A stretch of DNA of 22,127 bases from an uncultured Oscillospiraceae bacterium (GCA_934661135.1 CAKUJA010000035.1:1-22127), one strand, 5' to 3'; counted from the stretch's first letter, positions 1 through 6,963 are shown. Translations and numbers: made by a program. Notes: a model not told the origin generated them from the letters alone.

Positions 1-24
1 CGACAGAGTCGCAGGGGAAGAGTG

Positions 25-45
25 AAGGGGGCAAAGAGCCCCCTT
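25..45. terminator. GC hairpin, possible terminator of a gene left of the window
   Basis: Arms AAGGGGGC (25-32) and GCCCCCTT (38-45) pair perfectly around a 5-nt loop. There is no long T-run after it on the + strand, so termination is plausible but unproven. The gene it would serve lies outside the window. Confidence 0.4.
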
Positions 46-60
46 CGCGTTCAATCAAGC

Positions 61-91
61 AGTTTTTCAAACTTGATAAGTTTGAAAAACT
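61..91. repeat. Perfect 14-bp inverted repeat
   Basis: AGTTTTTCAAACTT (61-74) and AAGTTTGAAAAACT (78-91) are exact reverse complements around GAT. The hairpin is AT-rich, has no T-tract after it and sits between two GC-rich hairpins in a gene-free stretch. It could be part of a dispersed intergenic element or an RNA-stabilising stem; copy number cannot be seen from here. Confidence 0.6.
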
Positions 92-130
92 GGACGGGCA
101 GCGGGACGAAAAGACTGTTTCGACACGCTG

Positions 131-167
131 AAACGAGACTGCAGCTACCGCCGCAGTCTCGTTTTTT
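131..167 (+). terminator. Rho-independent terminator
   Basis: A 12-bp stem, AAACGAGACTGC (131-142) with GCAGTCTCGTTT (153-164), has a 10-nt loop and runs into six T residues (162-167). This is a textbook intrinsic terminator reading rightward. It implies transcription entering from the left edge. Positions 1-290 hold only hairpins; I see no credible gene there. Confidence 0.8.
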
Positions 168-246
168 AGGGCGGCACCGCACAATTCGGCAAGCAGCTTC
201 GGCAGAGATTTTTCGTCATGTCAAGCTTTGGAATGAAATGTATATG

Positions 247-286
247 GACAAAGGACGCGGATCTTTTCAGATCAGCGTCCTTTGTC
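247..286 (-). terminator. Hairpin at the 3' end of the PQ-loop gene
   Basis: GACAAAGGACGC (247-258) and GCGTCCTTTGTC (275-286) are exact reverse complements, with an inner GATC/GATC pair. It lies 5 nt past the stop of the leftward gene at 291-608. The stem is strong, but the leftward flank has only a mixed A/T tail, so it may end or stabilise the transcript. Confidence 0.5.
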
Positions 287-290
287 AGGG

Positions 291-608
291 TTAGAATTTG
301 TAGGCTTGTTTTGCAACCGTGGATTTATGCGAAGTGGCAGCGCGCTGCTTGTCCAGTTTCCGATTGCGGAAATAGACGATCAGGTTCGTGCCGACTGCGC
401 AGAGATTGAAGATGTAGACGGCAAGAACATAGGTGATGTTGTGCGAAATGAGTTTCGCGGTGATGCCGCAGACGTAGCCGAGCATGATGAGCAGGATGAA
501 CGGCAGGCTCATGCCGCGCGTCGTGGCGGAACGGTAGTTGTTTACAACTGAAATTGGCCAGGAAAAGCCAAAACAGACCAGCATCATCGTCTCCAGAATA
601 TTATGCAA
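291..608 (-). CDS. Small PQ-loop (SemiSWEET-like) membrane protein
   Basis: The product is 105 residues with three hydrophobic segments at about 5-21, 35-53 and 59-80, followed by a basic, soluble tail (81-105). The segment WPISVVNNYRSATTRGMSL (17-35) resembles the PQ-loop signature of SWEET/SemiSWEET and related small transporters, and three helices equal one PQ-loop unit. Such proteins dimerise to form a sugar or small-solute pore; the substrate cannot be told from sequence. The start is a TTG at 608, chosen because AGGGAGGGG (revcomp of about 611-619) lies six bases upstream. An ATG at codon 8 lacks such a site. A leftward TATAAT (634-639) may be its promoter. It follows the LysR gene on the same strand after a 108-nt gap, so cotranscription is possible. 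Family assignment is moderate; transport activity is inference. Confidence 0.65.
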   Translation of the reverse strand: MHNILETMMLVCFGFSWPISVVNNYRSATTRGMSLPFILLIMLGYVCGITAKLISHNITYVLAVYIFNLCAVGTNLIVYFRNRKLDKQRAATSHKSTVAKQAYKF

Positions 609-633
609 GAAATTCCCCTCCCTTTTCTGAAAT

Positions 634-639
634 ATTATA
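634..639 (-). promoter_or_regulatory. Possible -10 element of the PQ-loop gene
   Basis: Reading leftward, TATAAT (revcomp of 634-639) lies 26 nt before the TTG start and just upstream of the strong ribosome site. I cannot find a good -35 hexamer at the expected distance, so this is tentative. Confidence 0.35.
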
Positions 640-716
640 TACAGAAAAACGGTTGGTTTCTAATCCTGTTTTTGATATGTGAGGTACGGAATGTAAATAT
701 TCTGTTTAGATACACC

Positions 717-1610
717 CTAGAATTGACCTGCCGGTTCTGTGAGGAGCTGGCAGAAGGTGCGCGCGGCGATGCTGAGCGTTCGGCTCTTTGCGCGCAGAAG
801 CACAATGGAGCGCTCTGGGATTTCAGTTTCCAGCGACAAAATTTGAATCCGGCTGCGGTCGGAGCCGCGGAGAAACTGCTCCGGGACAAAACCGATTCCC
901 AAGCCGCTCTCCACCAGAGGAAGAATCTGATCGGCGGTCGCAACCTCAACATCCGGCTCAAAGCTCAGTCCGTACTGCGCGAATAACGCTGCATAAAATG
1001 CGTAGCTCTGCGTCTGACGTGCGAGACTGACAATCGGCTGCGCGGTCAGCTCGGCCAACGTTAGGGTACGGTTTGTGAGAGATGTATACTCCGGACTGCA
1101 TACGGGGACGTCATGAAATTTGCAGAGTTCCATGCTTTCCATTCCATCCGGGGGACTGAGCGGTGTCGCAATCAGGGCAAAGTCGGCGAATCCTGCCGAA
1201 AGTGTTTGGATGGCCTGCGGGCCGGAACGGTTTTGAATGCGGATATGTACGGCGGGATAGCGGCGGCGGAAGCGGCGCATAAACGGCAGAAGCAAGCAGC
1301 GCAGCGCAATTTCGGATGCGGCAATCGTGATGGTGCCGCTTTCCAAACTGCGCTCACGCAGGATGAGATCCTCTCCGGCCTGAAGCTGCTCCACCGCGGC
1401 AGAGACGTGGTTAAAAAGTGCTTCGCCCTCCGGCGTCAGGCTGACGCCGCGGTTGGAGCGGAGGAACAGCGTGCAGCCGAGCGCGGCTTCGAGACCCTTG
1501 ATGGCGCGTGTGACATTTGGCTGGCTGGTGAGCAACGCCGCTGCGGCGTGTGTAAAGCTGCGGTATTTGCCGACATAGTAGAAAGCACGATAGAGCTCGT
1601 AGTGAATCAT
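717..1610 (-). CDS. LysR-family transcriptional regulator
   Basis: The product is 297 residues, normal for LysR proteins. The N-terminal winged helix-turn-helix spans about residues 3-62, with the family pattern FTHAAAALLTSQPNVTRAIKGL followed by LGCTLFLRSNRGVSLTPEGE; the rest is the periplasmic-binding-like effector domain (about 90-290). I chose the ATG at 1610 over a TTG at 1616 because GGAGA lies seven bases upstream of the ATG and would be too close to the TTG. It is divergent from a MATE pump gene, the usual arrangement when a LysR protein controls its neighbour and itself. A well-formed leftward promoter (TTGACT, 17 nt, TATAAT) lies in the shared gap. The effector ligand is unknown. 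Confidence 0.93.
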   Translation of the reverse strand: MIHYELYRAFYYVGKYRSFTHAAAALLTSQPNVTRAIKGLEAALGCTLFLRSNRGVSLTPEGEALFNHVSAAVEQLQAGEDLILRERSLESGTITIAASEIALRCLLLPFMRRFRRRYPAVHIRIQNRSGPQAIQTLSAGFADFALIATPLSPPDGMESMELCKFHDVPVCSPEYTSLTNRTLTLAELTAQPIVSLARQTQSYAFYAALFAQYGLSFEPDVEVATADQILPLVESGLGIGFVPEQFLRGSDRSRIQILSLETEIPERSIVLLRAKSRTLSIAARTFCQLLTEPAGQF

Positions 1611-1622
1611 GGTCAATTCTCC

Positions 1623-1651
1623 ATATCAAAAACGTATATCAATAATATCAA
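1623..1651. promoter_or_regulatory. Triplicated ATATCAA, candidate LysR binding region
   Basis: ATATCAA occurs at 1623-1629, 1636-1642 and 1645-1651. This places it about 44-72 nt upstream of the predicted start of MATE transcription, where LysR proteins usually bind, and inside the LysR leader. A clean T-N11-A dyad is not obvious. Confidence 0.35.
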
Positions 1652-1659
1652 CTATATAT

Positions 1660-1688
1660 TTTACTTATTTGAACACTTGGATTATAAT
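1660..1688 (+). promoter_or_regulatory. Promoter of the MATE gene
   Basis: TTTACT (1660-1665) and TATAAT (1683-1688) are separated by 17 nt and lead to the MATE start at 1734. The -35 deviates from TTGACA, which fits a promoter needing LysR activation. Its -10 overlaps the -10 of the opposing LysR promoter. Confidence 0.6.
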
Positions 1689-1709
1689 CTTTGCTGGTTT
1701 AAAAGTCAA
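1681..1709 (-). promoter_or_regulatory. Promoter of the LysR gene
   Basis: On the minus strand TTGACT (1704-1709) and TATAAT (1681-1686) are 17 nt apart. This is close to the sigma-70/sigma-A consensus and gives a leader of roughly 60 nt. It overlaps the rightward MATE promoter. Confidence 0.65.
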
Positions 1710-1733
1710 TGGATAGAGAAAAGAGGAGATCGT

Positions 1734-3104
1734 ATGAATCAGGACTTGACAATCGGCAAGCCGTCAAGCGTGTTGGTGCGCTTCTGCCTGCCGCTGTTTG
1801 GAAGCGTGATTTTTCAGCAGCTCTATAATATTGCCGACAGCCTTGTGGCGGGCAAATTCATCGGAGAGAACGCGCTGGCTGCCGTTGGCAACAGCTATGA
1901 GGTGACGCTGATCTTTATCGCGTTTGCGTTTGGATGCAACATTGGCTGTTCCGTCATCGTGTCGCGCTTTTTCGGCGCACGTGAATATGGACGGATGAAA
2001 ACGGCGGTATATACGGCGATGCTCACAAGTGCTGCGGTCTGCGCACTGCTGATGCTGATCGGCCTGTTCGGATGCGGCGGCCTGCTGCGGCTGATCCGCA
2101 CGCCGGAGGAAGTGTTTGCGGATTCGAAGTTGTATCTGGATATTTACATCTGGAGCCTGCCGTTTGTGTTTTTCTACAATATCGCAACCGGTATTTTCTC
2201 CGCGTTGGGTGATTCCAAGACGCCGTTCTGGTTTTTGGCGGTTTCGTCAACGGCTAATATCGGTTTGGATATTGTGTTCGTCACGGCGCTGAAAATGGGT
2301 GTGGCAGGTGTCGCATGGGCAACATTTCTCTGCCAGGGCGTGAGCTGTGTGCTGGCGGTCGGCTTTGTTCTGCGGCGGCTGCATAAGGTGCAGACCACAG
2401 AAAAAAGCGCGATCTTCGATACCGGGATTCTGCGTCAGTTTGCCGGTGTAGCCATTCCGAGCGTCTTGCAGCAGAGCTTTATTTCTGTCGGCAATATCAT
2501 CATTCAGGGTACGATCAATGGGTTTGGCGCGGGCGTCATGGCAGGATATTCGGCGGCAGTGAAGCTGAACAATCTTGTGATTACCTCGTTTACGACGCTG
2601 GCAAACGGAATTTCCAACTATACGGCGCAGAATCTCGGCGCAAAGCAGCTCGACCGGATTCGTGCGGGTTTCCGCGCAGGACTGCGGCTCGTCTGGATCA
2701 TCAGCGTACCGCTGGTGGCGCTCTATGTGTTCGCCGGACGCTGGGCGCTCGGACTGTTTCTCGAGAACCCGACGCAGACGGCCATGGATACCGGCGTGAT
2801 GTTCCTGCGGATTCTGGCGCCGTTCTACTTTATCGCATCGGCAAAGCTGGTGGCGGACGGTGTGCTGCGCGGCTGCGAGCAGATGGGGCAATTCATGATT
2901 GCAACGTTTACAGATCTGCTGCTGCGCGTGGTGCTGGCGATGGTTCTGTCGAAAACGGCGCTCGGCGCAACCGGTATCTGGTGTGCATGGCCGGTCGGCT
3001 GGACAATTGCGGCGACGATTTCGTTGCTGTTTTATCGTGCCGAGAAATGGCAGGCACGTGCAATCTATCGCGAGGGTGCGATTGACGAACGCGGGGAAGT
3101 ATGA
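1734..3104 (+). CDS. MATE-family multidrug/cation efflux transporter
   Basis: The product is 456 residues with about 12 hydrophobic segments, the normal size of MATE proteins. The N-terminus matches the family: GKPSSVLVRFCLPLFGSVIF, then QQLYNIADSLVAGKFIGENA and LAAVG, and the central ALGDSKTPF recurs in MATE pumps. These antiporters use a sodium or proton gradient to export cationic drugs or metabolites across the cytoplasmic membrane. The open frame extends far upstream, but ATG 1734 is preceded by GAGGAG (1724-1729) and matches the family start. The gene is divergent from a LysR regulator and ends in a strong hairpin, so it is probably a single-gene unit. The exported compound is unknown. 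Confidence 0.93.
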   Translation: MNQDLTIGKPSSVLVRFCLPLFGSVIFQQLYNIADSLVAGKFIGENALAAVGNSYEVTLIFIAFAFGCNIGCSVIVSRFFGAREYGRMKTAVYTAMLTSAAVCALLMLIGLFGCGGLLRLIRTPEEVFADSKLYLDIYIWSLPFVFFYNIATGIFSALGDSKTPFWFLAVSSTANIGLDIVFVTALKMGVAGVAWATFLCQGVSCVLAVGFVLRRLHKVQTTEKSAIFDTGILRQFAGVAIPSVLQQSFISVGNIIIQGTINGFGAGVMAGYSAAVKLNNLVITSFTTLANGISNYTAQNLGAKQLDRIRAGFRAGLRLVWIISVPLVALYVFAGRWALGLFLENPTQTAMDTGVMFLRILAPFYFIASAKLVADGVLRGCEQMGQFMIATFTDLLLRVVLAMVLSKTALGATGIWCAWPVGWTIAATISLLFYRAEKWQARAIYREGAIDERGEV

Positions 3105-3119
3105 TGCGTCTGTAGGTAT

Positions 3120-3164
3120 ATGATAAGGAGCTGCGCATGGCTGTGCGCGGCTCCTTATCATTTG
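3120..3164 (+). terminator. Terminator after the MATE gene
   Basis: ATGATAAGGAGC (3120-3131) and GCTCCTTATCAT (3150-3161) form a perfect 12-bp stem, extended inside by GCGCA/TGCGC. The T-tail is short (TTT). It starts 15 nt after the MATE stop codon. Confidence 0.7.
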
Positions 3165-3220
3165 ACGGATGACGGAAACGGAGACTAGACGGCTTCGCTG
3201 TGCGGAGATCAGGGATACTA

Positions 3221-3249
3221 TTTACAAAAAGTGTGAAAACTGCTATAAT
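3221..3249 (+). promoter_or_regulatory. Promoter of the hydrolase/acyltransferase unit
   Basis: TTTACA (3221-3226), a 17-nt spacer and TATAAT (3244-3249) lie 36 nt before the start codon at 3285. One mismatch to the -35 consensus and a perfect -10 suggest a constitutive housekeeping promoter. Confidence 0.75.
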
Positions 3250-3284
3250 AACATTCAATATCCGATTGGAAAGGAACGAACCAT

Positions 3285-5447
3285 ATGGGGTTGCCTGCAA
3301 AGCTGGTGCGAGCACAACTGCATATTTTAAAGCCGATTGCGGCAAATCTCTCCCTGGAGGCTACGCGCAAGGGGCAGGATAAGCTCGGCGAGATCATGGA
3401 GGCTATCCATCGGCGTGACGTATTTGTCCGCGACCATGATTTTGGCCGGTTTCAGGGCGCATGGCTGATGCCGAAGGACGAACGGCGGCAGGGTGTTGTG
3501 CTCTATCTGCATGGTGGCGGCTATACTTGCGGCAGCTTGGAGTATGCGAAGGGCTTTGCGGCAACGCTGGCGGATGAATGCGGCGTGCGCGTGTTCTGCG
3601 CGGCCTACCGTCTTGCACCGGAAAACCGCTACCCTGCGGCACTGGACGATGCGCTGGAAGCCTATGAGTATCTGCTGAAAAAGGGATATCCGGCGGGGCA
3701 GATTTTGCTGTGCGGTGAGAGCGCAGGCGGCGGACTGATCTATGCGCTTTGCTTGAAGCTGAAGGCGCTGAAGCGGCCGCTGCCGTGCGGACTGATCGGC
3801 ATTTCGCCGTGGAGCGACCTGACGCAGAGCGGCGAGAGCTACCAGACCAATCTGGAGGCGGACCCTTCGATGACGAAGGAGCTGCTCGATTTTTATGCTG
3901 ACTGCTATACGGACGACGCGAGCGATCCGTTCTGCTCGCCGCTGTTCGGCGATCTGCGCGGGTTTCCACCGTCGCTGCTGTTTGTCGGCGGCGACGAGGT
4001 AATGCTCGACGACACGCGGCGGCTCGACGCAAAGCTGCGGGAGGCCGGCTGCCGGAGCAAGATGGTCGTTGCGCCGGAGCGCTGGCACGCGTATGTGCTC
4101 TACTATCTGAGCGAAAATATGTCGGACTTCGACACGATCAATGATTTTTTGACCGAGGTGCTCTCGCCGGCGAAGAAGCTGCGCTGGATGCGGCTGGACA
4201 ATGCGGCGAAGATCTACCCGGCGGCCAAGCGGCGCGGCTGGACGAACTATTTCCGTCTGTCCGCTACGCTGACGGAGCCGGTGGATGTGCAGGTGCTCCG
4301 CGCGGCGCTGGATGTGACGGTGCGCCGCTTTCCCTCAATTGCGGTGCGGCTGCGGCGCGGCGCGTTCTGGTACTATCTGGAGCAGATTCCGAAGGCACCG
4401 CCCATTGAGGAGGACAAGAGCTATCCGCTGGTGCACGTGCCGTTTGACGATGTGCGCAAATGCGCGTTCCGGGTGCTGGTTTACCATGAACGGATTGCCG
4501 TGGAATTTTTTCACGCGGTGACCGACGGCACGGGCGGCACGATCTTCCTCAAAACGCTCGTGGCGGAATATCTCTGCCAGAAGCATGGAATTGCAATCCC
4601 GGCGACTGACGGCGTGCTGGGGCGGCTGGAAGATCCGAATGAGGAGGAGCTGGAGGATAGCTTCGTGCGCTATGCGGGAGATGTCCATGCCAGCCGCAAG
4701 GAAGCAACGGCCTATCAGCTCAGCGGCGCGATGGAACCCGATGGATTTTTGAATTTGACGACGCTGATGGTGCCGGTGGATGCGGTGCGCGCGTGCGCAA
4801 AGGCGCACCATGTTACGGTGACAGAGCTGCTTGGCGCGGCAATGATGAAGGCAATTTGTGAGATTCAGGCGGAACAGACGCCGCGCCGCCGCCACCGCAA
4901 GCCGGTGAAGGTGCTGCTGCCGGTCAATCTGCGGCAGATGTTCCCCAGCCGGACGCTGCGGAACTTCGCGTCCTATGTGACGCCGGAGATCGATCCGCGA
5001 CTCGGGGATTATACGTTCGATGAAATCTGCCGTGTCGTCCACTACCGCATGGGACTGGAAAATGACCCGCGGATGATGGCCGCGAAGATTGCGACAAACG
5101 TGGCGAGCGAACGCTCGCCGGTGCTGCGCGTCATGCCGCTGTTTATCAAAAACGCGGCGATGCGCGTGGTGTTCGATATGGTGGGCGAGTGTAAGTCGTG
5201 CCTGTGCCTGTCCAATCTCGGTCTGGTCAAGCTGCCGGAGGAGATGGCGCCCTATGTGGCACGGATGGATTTTATCATCGGTGTGCCTGCAAAGGCGCAC
5301 TATAACTGCGGCGTGGTCTCCTGGAACGGAACGATGAACGTCAATTTTATTCGCAACACGCGTGAACCGGAGCTGGAGTCGCATTTTTATCGTGTGCTGC
5401 ACCGGCTGGGATTGCCAGTCAAGGTAGAGAGCAACCAGCGCTGGTGA
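3285..5447 (+). CDS. Fusion: HSL-type alpha/beta-hydrolase + condensation-fold (alcohol acetyltransferase-like) acyltransferase
   Basis: The product is 720 residues in two parts. Residues about 1-290 are an alpha/beta-hydrolase of the hormone-sensitive-lipase type: oxyanion motif HGGG (76-79), nucleophile motif GESAGGG with S146, probable acid D237 in GGDEVMLDD, and H268 in ERWHAY. Residues about 298-715 begin with RLDNAAKIYPAAKRRGW, typical of the alcohol acetyltransferase/condensation superfamily, and carry HAVTDG (410-415), the HxxxDG catalytic motif. The first part would hydrolyse or transfer short acyl esters; the second would move an acyl group to a hydroxyl or amine. Homologues of the halves are, to my knowledge, often separate neighbouring genes, so the single frame is notable. 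No signal peptide is seen. Start ATG 3285 follows AAAGGA (3269-3274). The next gene begins 15 nt downstream. The substrate is unknown. Confidence 0.88.
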   Translation: MGLPAKLVRAQLHILKPIAANLSLEATRKGQDKLGEIMEAIHRRDVFVRDHDFGRFQGAWLMPKDERRQGVVLYLHGGGYTCGSLEYAKGFAATLADECGVRVFCAAYRLAPENRYPAALDDALEAYEYLLKKGYPAGQILLCGESAGGGLIYALCLKLKALKRPLPCGLIGISPWSDLTQSGESYQTNLEADPSMTKELLDFYADCYTDDASDPFCSPLFGDLRGFPPSLLFVGGDEVMLDDTRRLDAKLREAGCRSKMVVAPERWHAYVLYYLSENMSDFDTINDFLTEVLSPAKKLRWMRLDNAAKIYPAAKRRGWTNYFRLSATLTEPVDVQVLRAALDVTVRRFPSIAVRLRRGAFWYYLEQIPKAPPIEEDKSYPLVHVPFDDVRKCAFRVLVYHERIAVEFFHAVTDGTGGTIFLKTLVAEYLCQKHGIAIPATDGVLGRLEDPNEEELEDSFVRYAGDVHASRKEATAYQLSGAMEPDGFLNLTTLMVPVDAVRACAKAHHVTVTELLGAAMMKAICEIQAEQTPRRRHRKPVKVLLPVNLRQMFPSRTLRNFASYVTPEIDPRLGDYTFDEICRVVHYRMGLENDPRMMAAKIATNVASERSPVLRVMPLFIKNAAMRVVFDMVGECKSCLCLSNLGLVKLPEEMAPYVARMDFIIGVPAKAHYNCGVVSWNGTMNVNFIRNTREPELESHFYRVLHRLGLPVKVESNQRW

Positions 5448-5462
5448 GAAAGGAAGCGTAGT

Positions 5463-6161
5463 ATGTACTGTGTAAACTGCGGCGTAGAGTTGGCGGACAG
5501 CGAAAAAAAGTGTCCGCTGTGCGGAACGCCGGTCTTTCATCCTGATATACCGCGGCAGCGGACGGAGCCGCCGTTTCCACCCGACCGACGTATCCGGCCG
5601 GACGCGGTGAACCGCTCGGGCATTTTGTTTGTTCTGACCGTTGTGGCACTGCTGCCAGCGATTATCGTCCTGCTGTGTGATTGGCGTATCAATGGGACGA
5701 TTGTCTGGTCTGGGTATGCCGCCGGTGCGATCGGAATGCTGTATGTGATGATTATTTTGCCGCTCTGGTTCCGGCATCCGAATCCGGTCATTTTTGTACC
5801 GGTGGATTTTGCGGCGATCGGACTATATCTGCTCTATATCAACTTCTCAACCGGCGGCCACTGGTTTCTGTCGTTTGCATTTCCGGTGACCGGTGCAATC
5901 GGTCTGCTGGTGACGGCCGTTGTGGTGCTGACGCGCTATCTGCACGCGGGGTATCTCTATATCTACGGCGGCGGCTTGATTCTCGGCGGCGGTCTGGCCG
6001 TGCTGATTGAGTTTTTAATCAATCTGACATTCCAAATCCACGAGACATTTTTCTGGTCGTTCTATCCGCTGGCGGCCGGCGTGATTTTGGGACTGATGCT
6101 GATTGTGATTGCAGTCTGCAAGCCGCTGCGTGAGTCCTTGCAGCGTAGATTTTTCCTGTAA
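5463..6161 (+). CDS. Zinc-ribbon membrane protein, DUF6320-like
   Basis: The product is 232 residues. It opens with a CxxC...CxxC zinc ribbon (C3, C6, C17, C20) followed by a proline/arginine-rich linker (24-50). Six hydrophobic segments follow at about 53-72, 80-103, 108-128, 133-155, 162-182 and 196-218, ending in a basic tail. From memory this matches DUF6320, a Clostridia family encoded next to alcohol-acetyltransferase-like proteins. No enzyme motif is visible. ATG 5463 follows AAAGGAAG, 15 nt after the stop of the fused hydrolase/acyltransferase, so the two are almost surely cotranscribed. A plausible reading is a membrane partner that anchors or supplies substrate to the acyltransferase; that role is inference. 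Confidence 0.8.
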   Translation: MYCVNCGVELADSEKKCPLCGTPVFHPDIPRQRTEPPFPPDRRIRPDAVNRSGILFVLTVVALLPAIIVLLCDWRINGTIVWSGYAAGAIGMLYVMIILPLWFRHPNPVIFVPVDFAAIGLYLLYINFSTGGHWFLSFAFPVTGAIGLLVTAVVVLTRYLHAGYLYIYGGGLILGGGLAVLIEFLINLTFQIHETFFWSFYPLAAGVILGLMLIVIAVCKPLRESLQRRFFL

Positions 6162-6205
6162 GGAAGCTGCCCAACCGCAAGCCGCGGTTGGGCAGCTTCC
6201 TTTCA
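6161..6205 (+). terminator. Terminator of the acyltransferase unit
   Basis: An 18-bp perfect stem has arms 6161-6178 and 6184-6201, a loop AAGCC, and a short T-rich tail. The left arm begins at the last base of the upstream TAA stop codon. It marks the end of the two-gene unit. Confidence 0.8.
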
Positions 6206-6231
6206 ATTTAACGGCACCTAAGGGCACGTTT

Positions 6232-6280
6232 TTGAACCCATTCTTTTCTTTCTCTGCCAGAAAGAAAAGAATGGGTTCAA
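6232..6280. repeat. Perfect 22-bp palindrome with 5-nt loop
   Basis: The arms 6232-6253 and 6259-6280 are exact reverse complements (outer TTGAACCCATTC, inner TTTTCTTTCT) around CTGCC. A degenerate echo (CCAAGAAAAGAAAGAGGG) follows at 6285-6302. It lies between a terminator and the 3' end of a leftward regulator gene and encodes nothing. Its strand asymmetry (pyrimidine arm, then purine arm) and perfection suggest a dispersed palindromic element. Confidence 0.65.
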
Positions 6281-6299
6281 GCTGCCAAGAAAAGAAAGA

Positions 6300-6325
6300 G
6301 GGCAACGGTGCCAACCGCTGCCCTA
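6300..6325 (-). terminator. Possible terminator for the first XRE gene
   Basis: GGGCAACGGT and ACCGCTGCCC pair with one mismatch. Read leftward the stem is followed by TCTTTCTTTTCTT (revcomp of about 6286-6298), a pyrimidine tail. A second imperfect stem, TCCGAAAG (6380-6387) with CTTTCGGA (6409-6416), lies between it and the gene. The whole 6206-6424 gap is hairpin-rich and holds no credible gene. Confidence 0.45.
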
Positions 6326-6424
6326 AAATTTTCTCAGGAGATCTCAATCTTCAGCCGTCCGTCTCGTCTATCCCTACTGTCCGAAAGAGCGTCTCGCTCT
6401 GCTCGCGCCTTTCGGAAATATAGA

Positions 6425-6667
6425 TTACTTGATTTCCTGTTCGAGCTGCTCGAAAACCGGAGCTGCAAAGAAGGCAGATAGGGAAAGATCCAGTCCGTCG
6501 CAGAGCTTTTTAATGGTTGTAATTGAAATCTCACGGCGGTTCGGATTGACCATGCTGTATACAGTCGATGCTGTCAGGCCAGAGCAACTTGCAAGTTCGT
6601 TTAATGTCATGTTTCGCTCTGCACACAATTGCTGAAAGCGCAGAACAACCGCATCTTTTACACCCAC
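6425..6667 (-). CDS. XRE (Cro/CI) family regulator, module A
   Basis: The product is 80 residues and consists almost only of one Cro/CI helix-turn-helix. RFQQLCAERNMTLNELASCS (10-29) is followed by GLTASTVYSMVN (30-41), the recognition part, and ITTIKKLCDGLDLSLSAFF. The start is a GTG at 6667 with AGAGGTGA (minus strand) just upstream; no better start exists. It is divergent from a 57-residue protein gene at 6790, and a perfect palindrome TGCGTATACGCA lies between them, so it is probably an autoregulating repressor of both genes. A similar pair occurs at 20570-21045. The partner relation is inferred from position. Confidence 0.85.
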   Translation of the reverse strand: MGVKDAVVLRFQQLCAERNMTLNELASCSGLTASTVYSMVNPNRREISITTIKKLCDGLDLSLSAFFAAPVFEQLEQEIK

Positions 6668-6702
6668 AAAATCACCTCTTGTGGGTTATTGTAAAAAGAA
6701 TG

Positions 6703-6729
6703 GCGCATCTGCGTATACGCACTTGCGTA
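6703..6729. promoter_or_regulatory. Candidate operator of XRE module A
   Basis: TGCGTATACGCA (6710-6721) is a perfect 12-bp palindrome. A further half-site TGCGTA (6724-6729) overlaps the -35 hexamer of the rightward promoter, and GCGCA (6703-6707) lies on the other side. A repressor bound here would block the small-protein promoter and probably the regulator's own. Confidence 0.6.
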
Positions 6730-6751
6730 AATTAGAAAAGGGAGTTATAAT
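6723..6751 (+). promoter_or_regulatory. Promoter of the 57-residue gene, module A
   Basis: TTGCGT (6723-6728), a 17-nt spacer and TATAAT (6746-6751) lie 38 nt before the start codon at 6790. The -35 overlaps the palindromic operator candidate. Confidence 0.65.
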
Positions 6752-6789
6752 AAATATGCCCAAATAAAGGAAATTAAGGAGATGTTCCT

Positions 6790-6963
6790 ATGGTAGACTA
6801 TGTAAAACTATATGCGATTCTGTGTGGTGCGATTGATGATGAACTGGAGGTATTAGGGCGGATTCCGCTGGCATATCCTTCCGCGTGCCGGCTGCGGCAA
6901 GCAATTTTACAGACAGAGAAACTTTACGTTGAAAATACAGAAGATGTTACAGAGTTTGAATAA
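6790..6963 (+). CDS. Small protein, module A (57 residues), paralogue of the one at 20893
   Basis: The reading frame begins at ATG 6790 with AAGGAG (6776-6781) eight bases upstream and ends in TAA at 6961-6963. The product starts MVDYVKLYAILCGAIDDELE and ends in an acidic tail (ENTEDVTEFE). It has no signal peptide or membrane helix and looks like a helical hairpin. The core DYxxxYAxLCGAIxDxL...L..A....E.LY recurs in the 50-residue protein at 20893-21045, also divergent from an XRE regulator. Small proteins of this look are, from memory, frequent next to XRE genes in Clostridia and their phages, without known function. A binding partner of the regulator, or a small antitoxin-like or anti-repressor protein, are options; none is shown. 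Its own promoter, ribosome site and retained homology make it a real gene. Confidence 0.75.
   Translation: MVDYVKLYAILCGAIDDELEVLGRIPLAYPSACRLRQAILQTEKLYVENTEDVTEFE

Noticed and set aside
22..294. Open frame over the left hairpins
   Set aside because: It runs through three hairpins including a textbook terminator, has no domain and no ribosome site.
1113..1733. Upstream extension of the MATE reading frame through the LysR gene
   Set aside because: It is antisense to a clear LysR gene; ATG 1734 has a strong ribosome site and a matching family N-terminus.
4335..5777. 480-codon open frame antisense to the acyltransferase gene
   Set aside because: Composition is R/H/Q-rich, it crosses a gene boundary on the other strand and lacks a ribosome site; the sense genes have clear catalytic motifs.
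6109..6423. Open frames on both strands across the 6206-6424 gap
   Set aside because: They are translations of palindromes and terminators (e.g. repeated K/F-rich stretches) without homology or ribosome sites.
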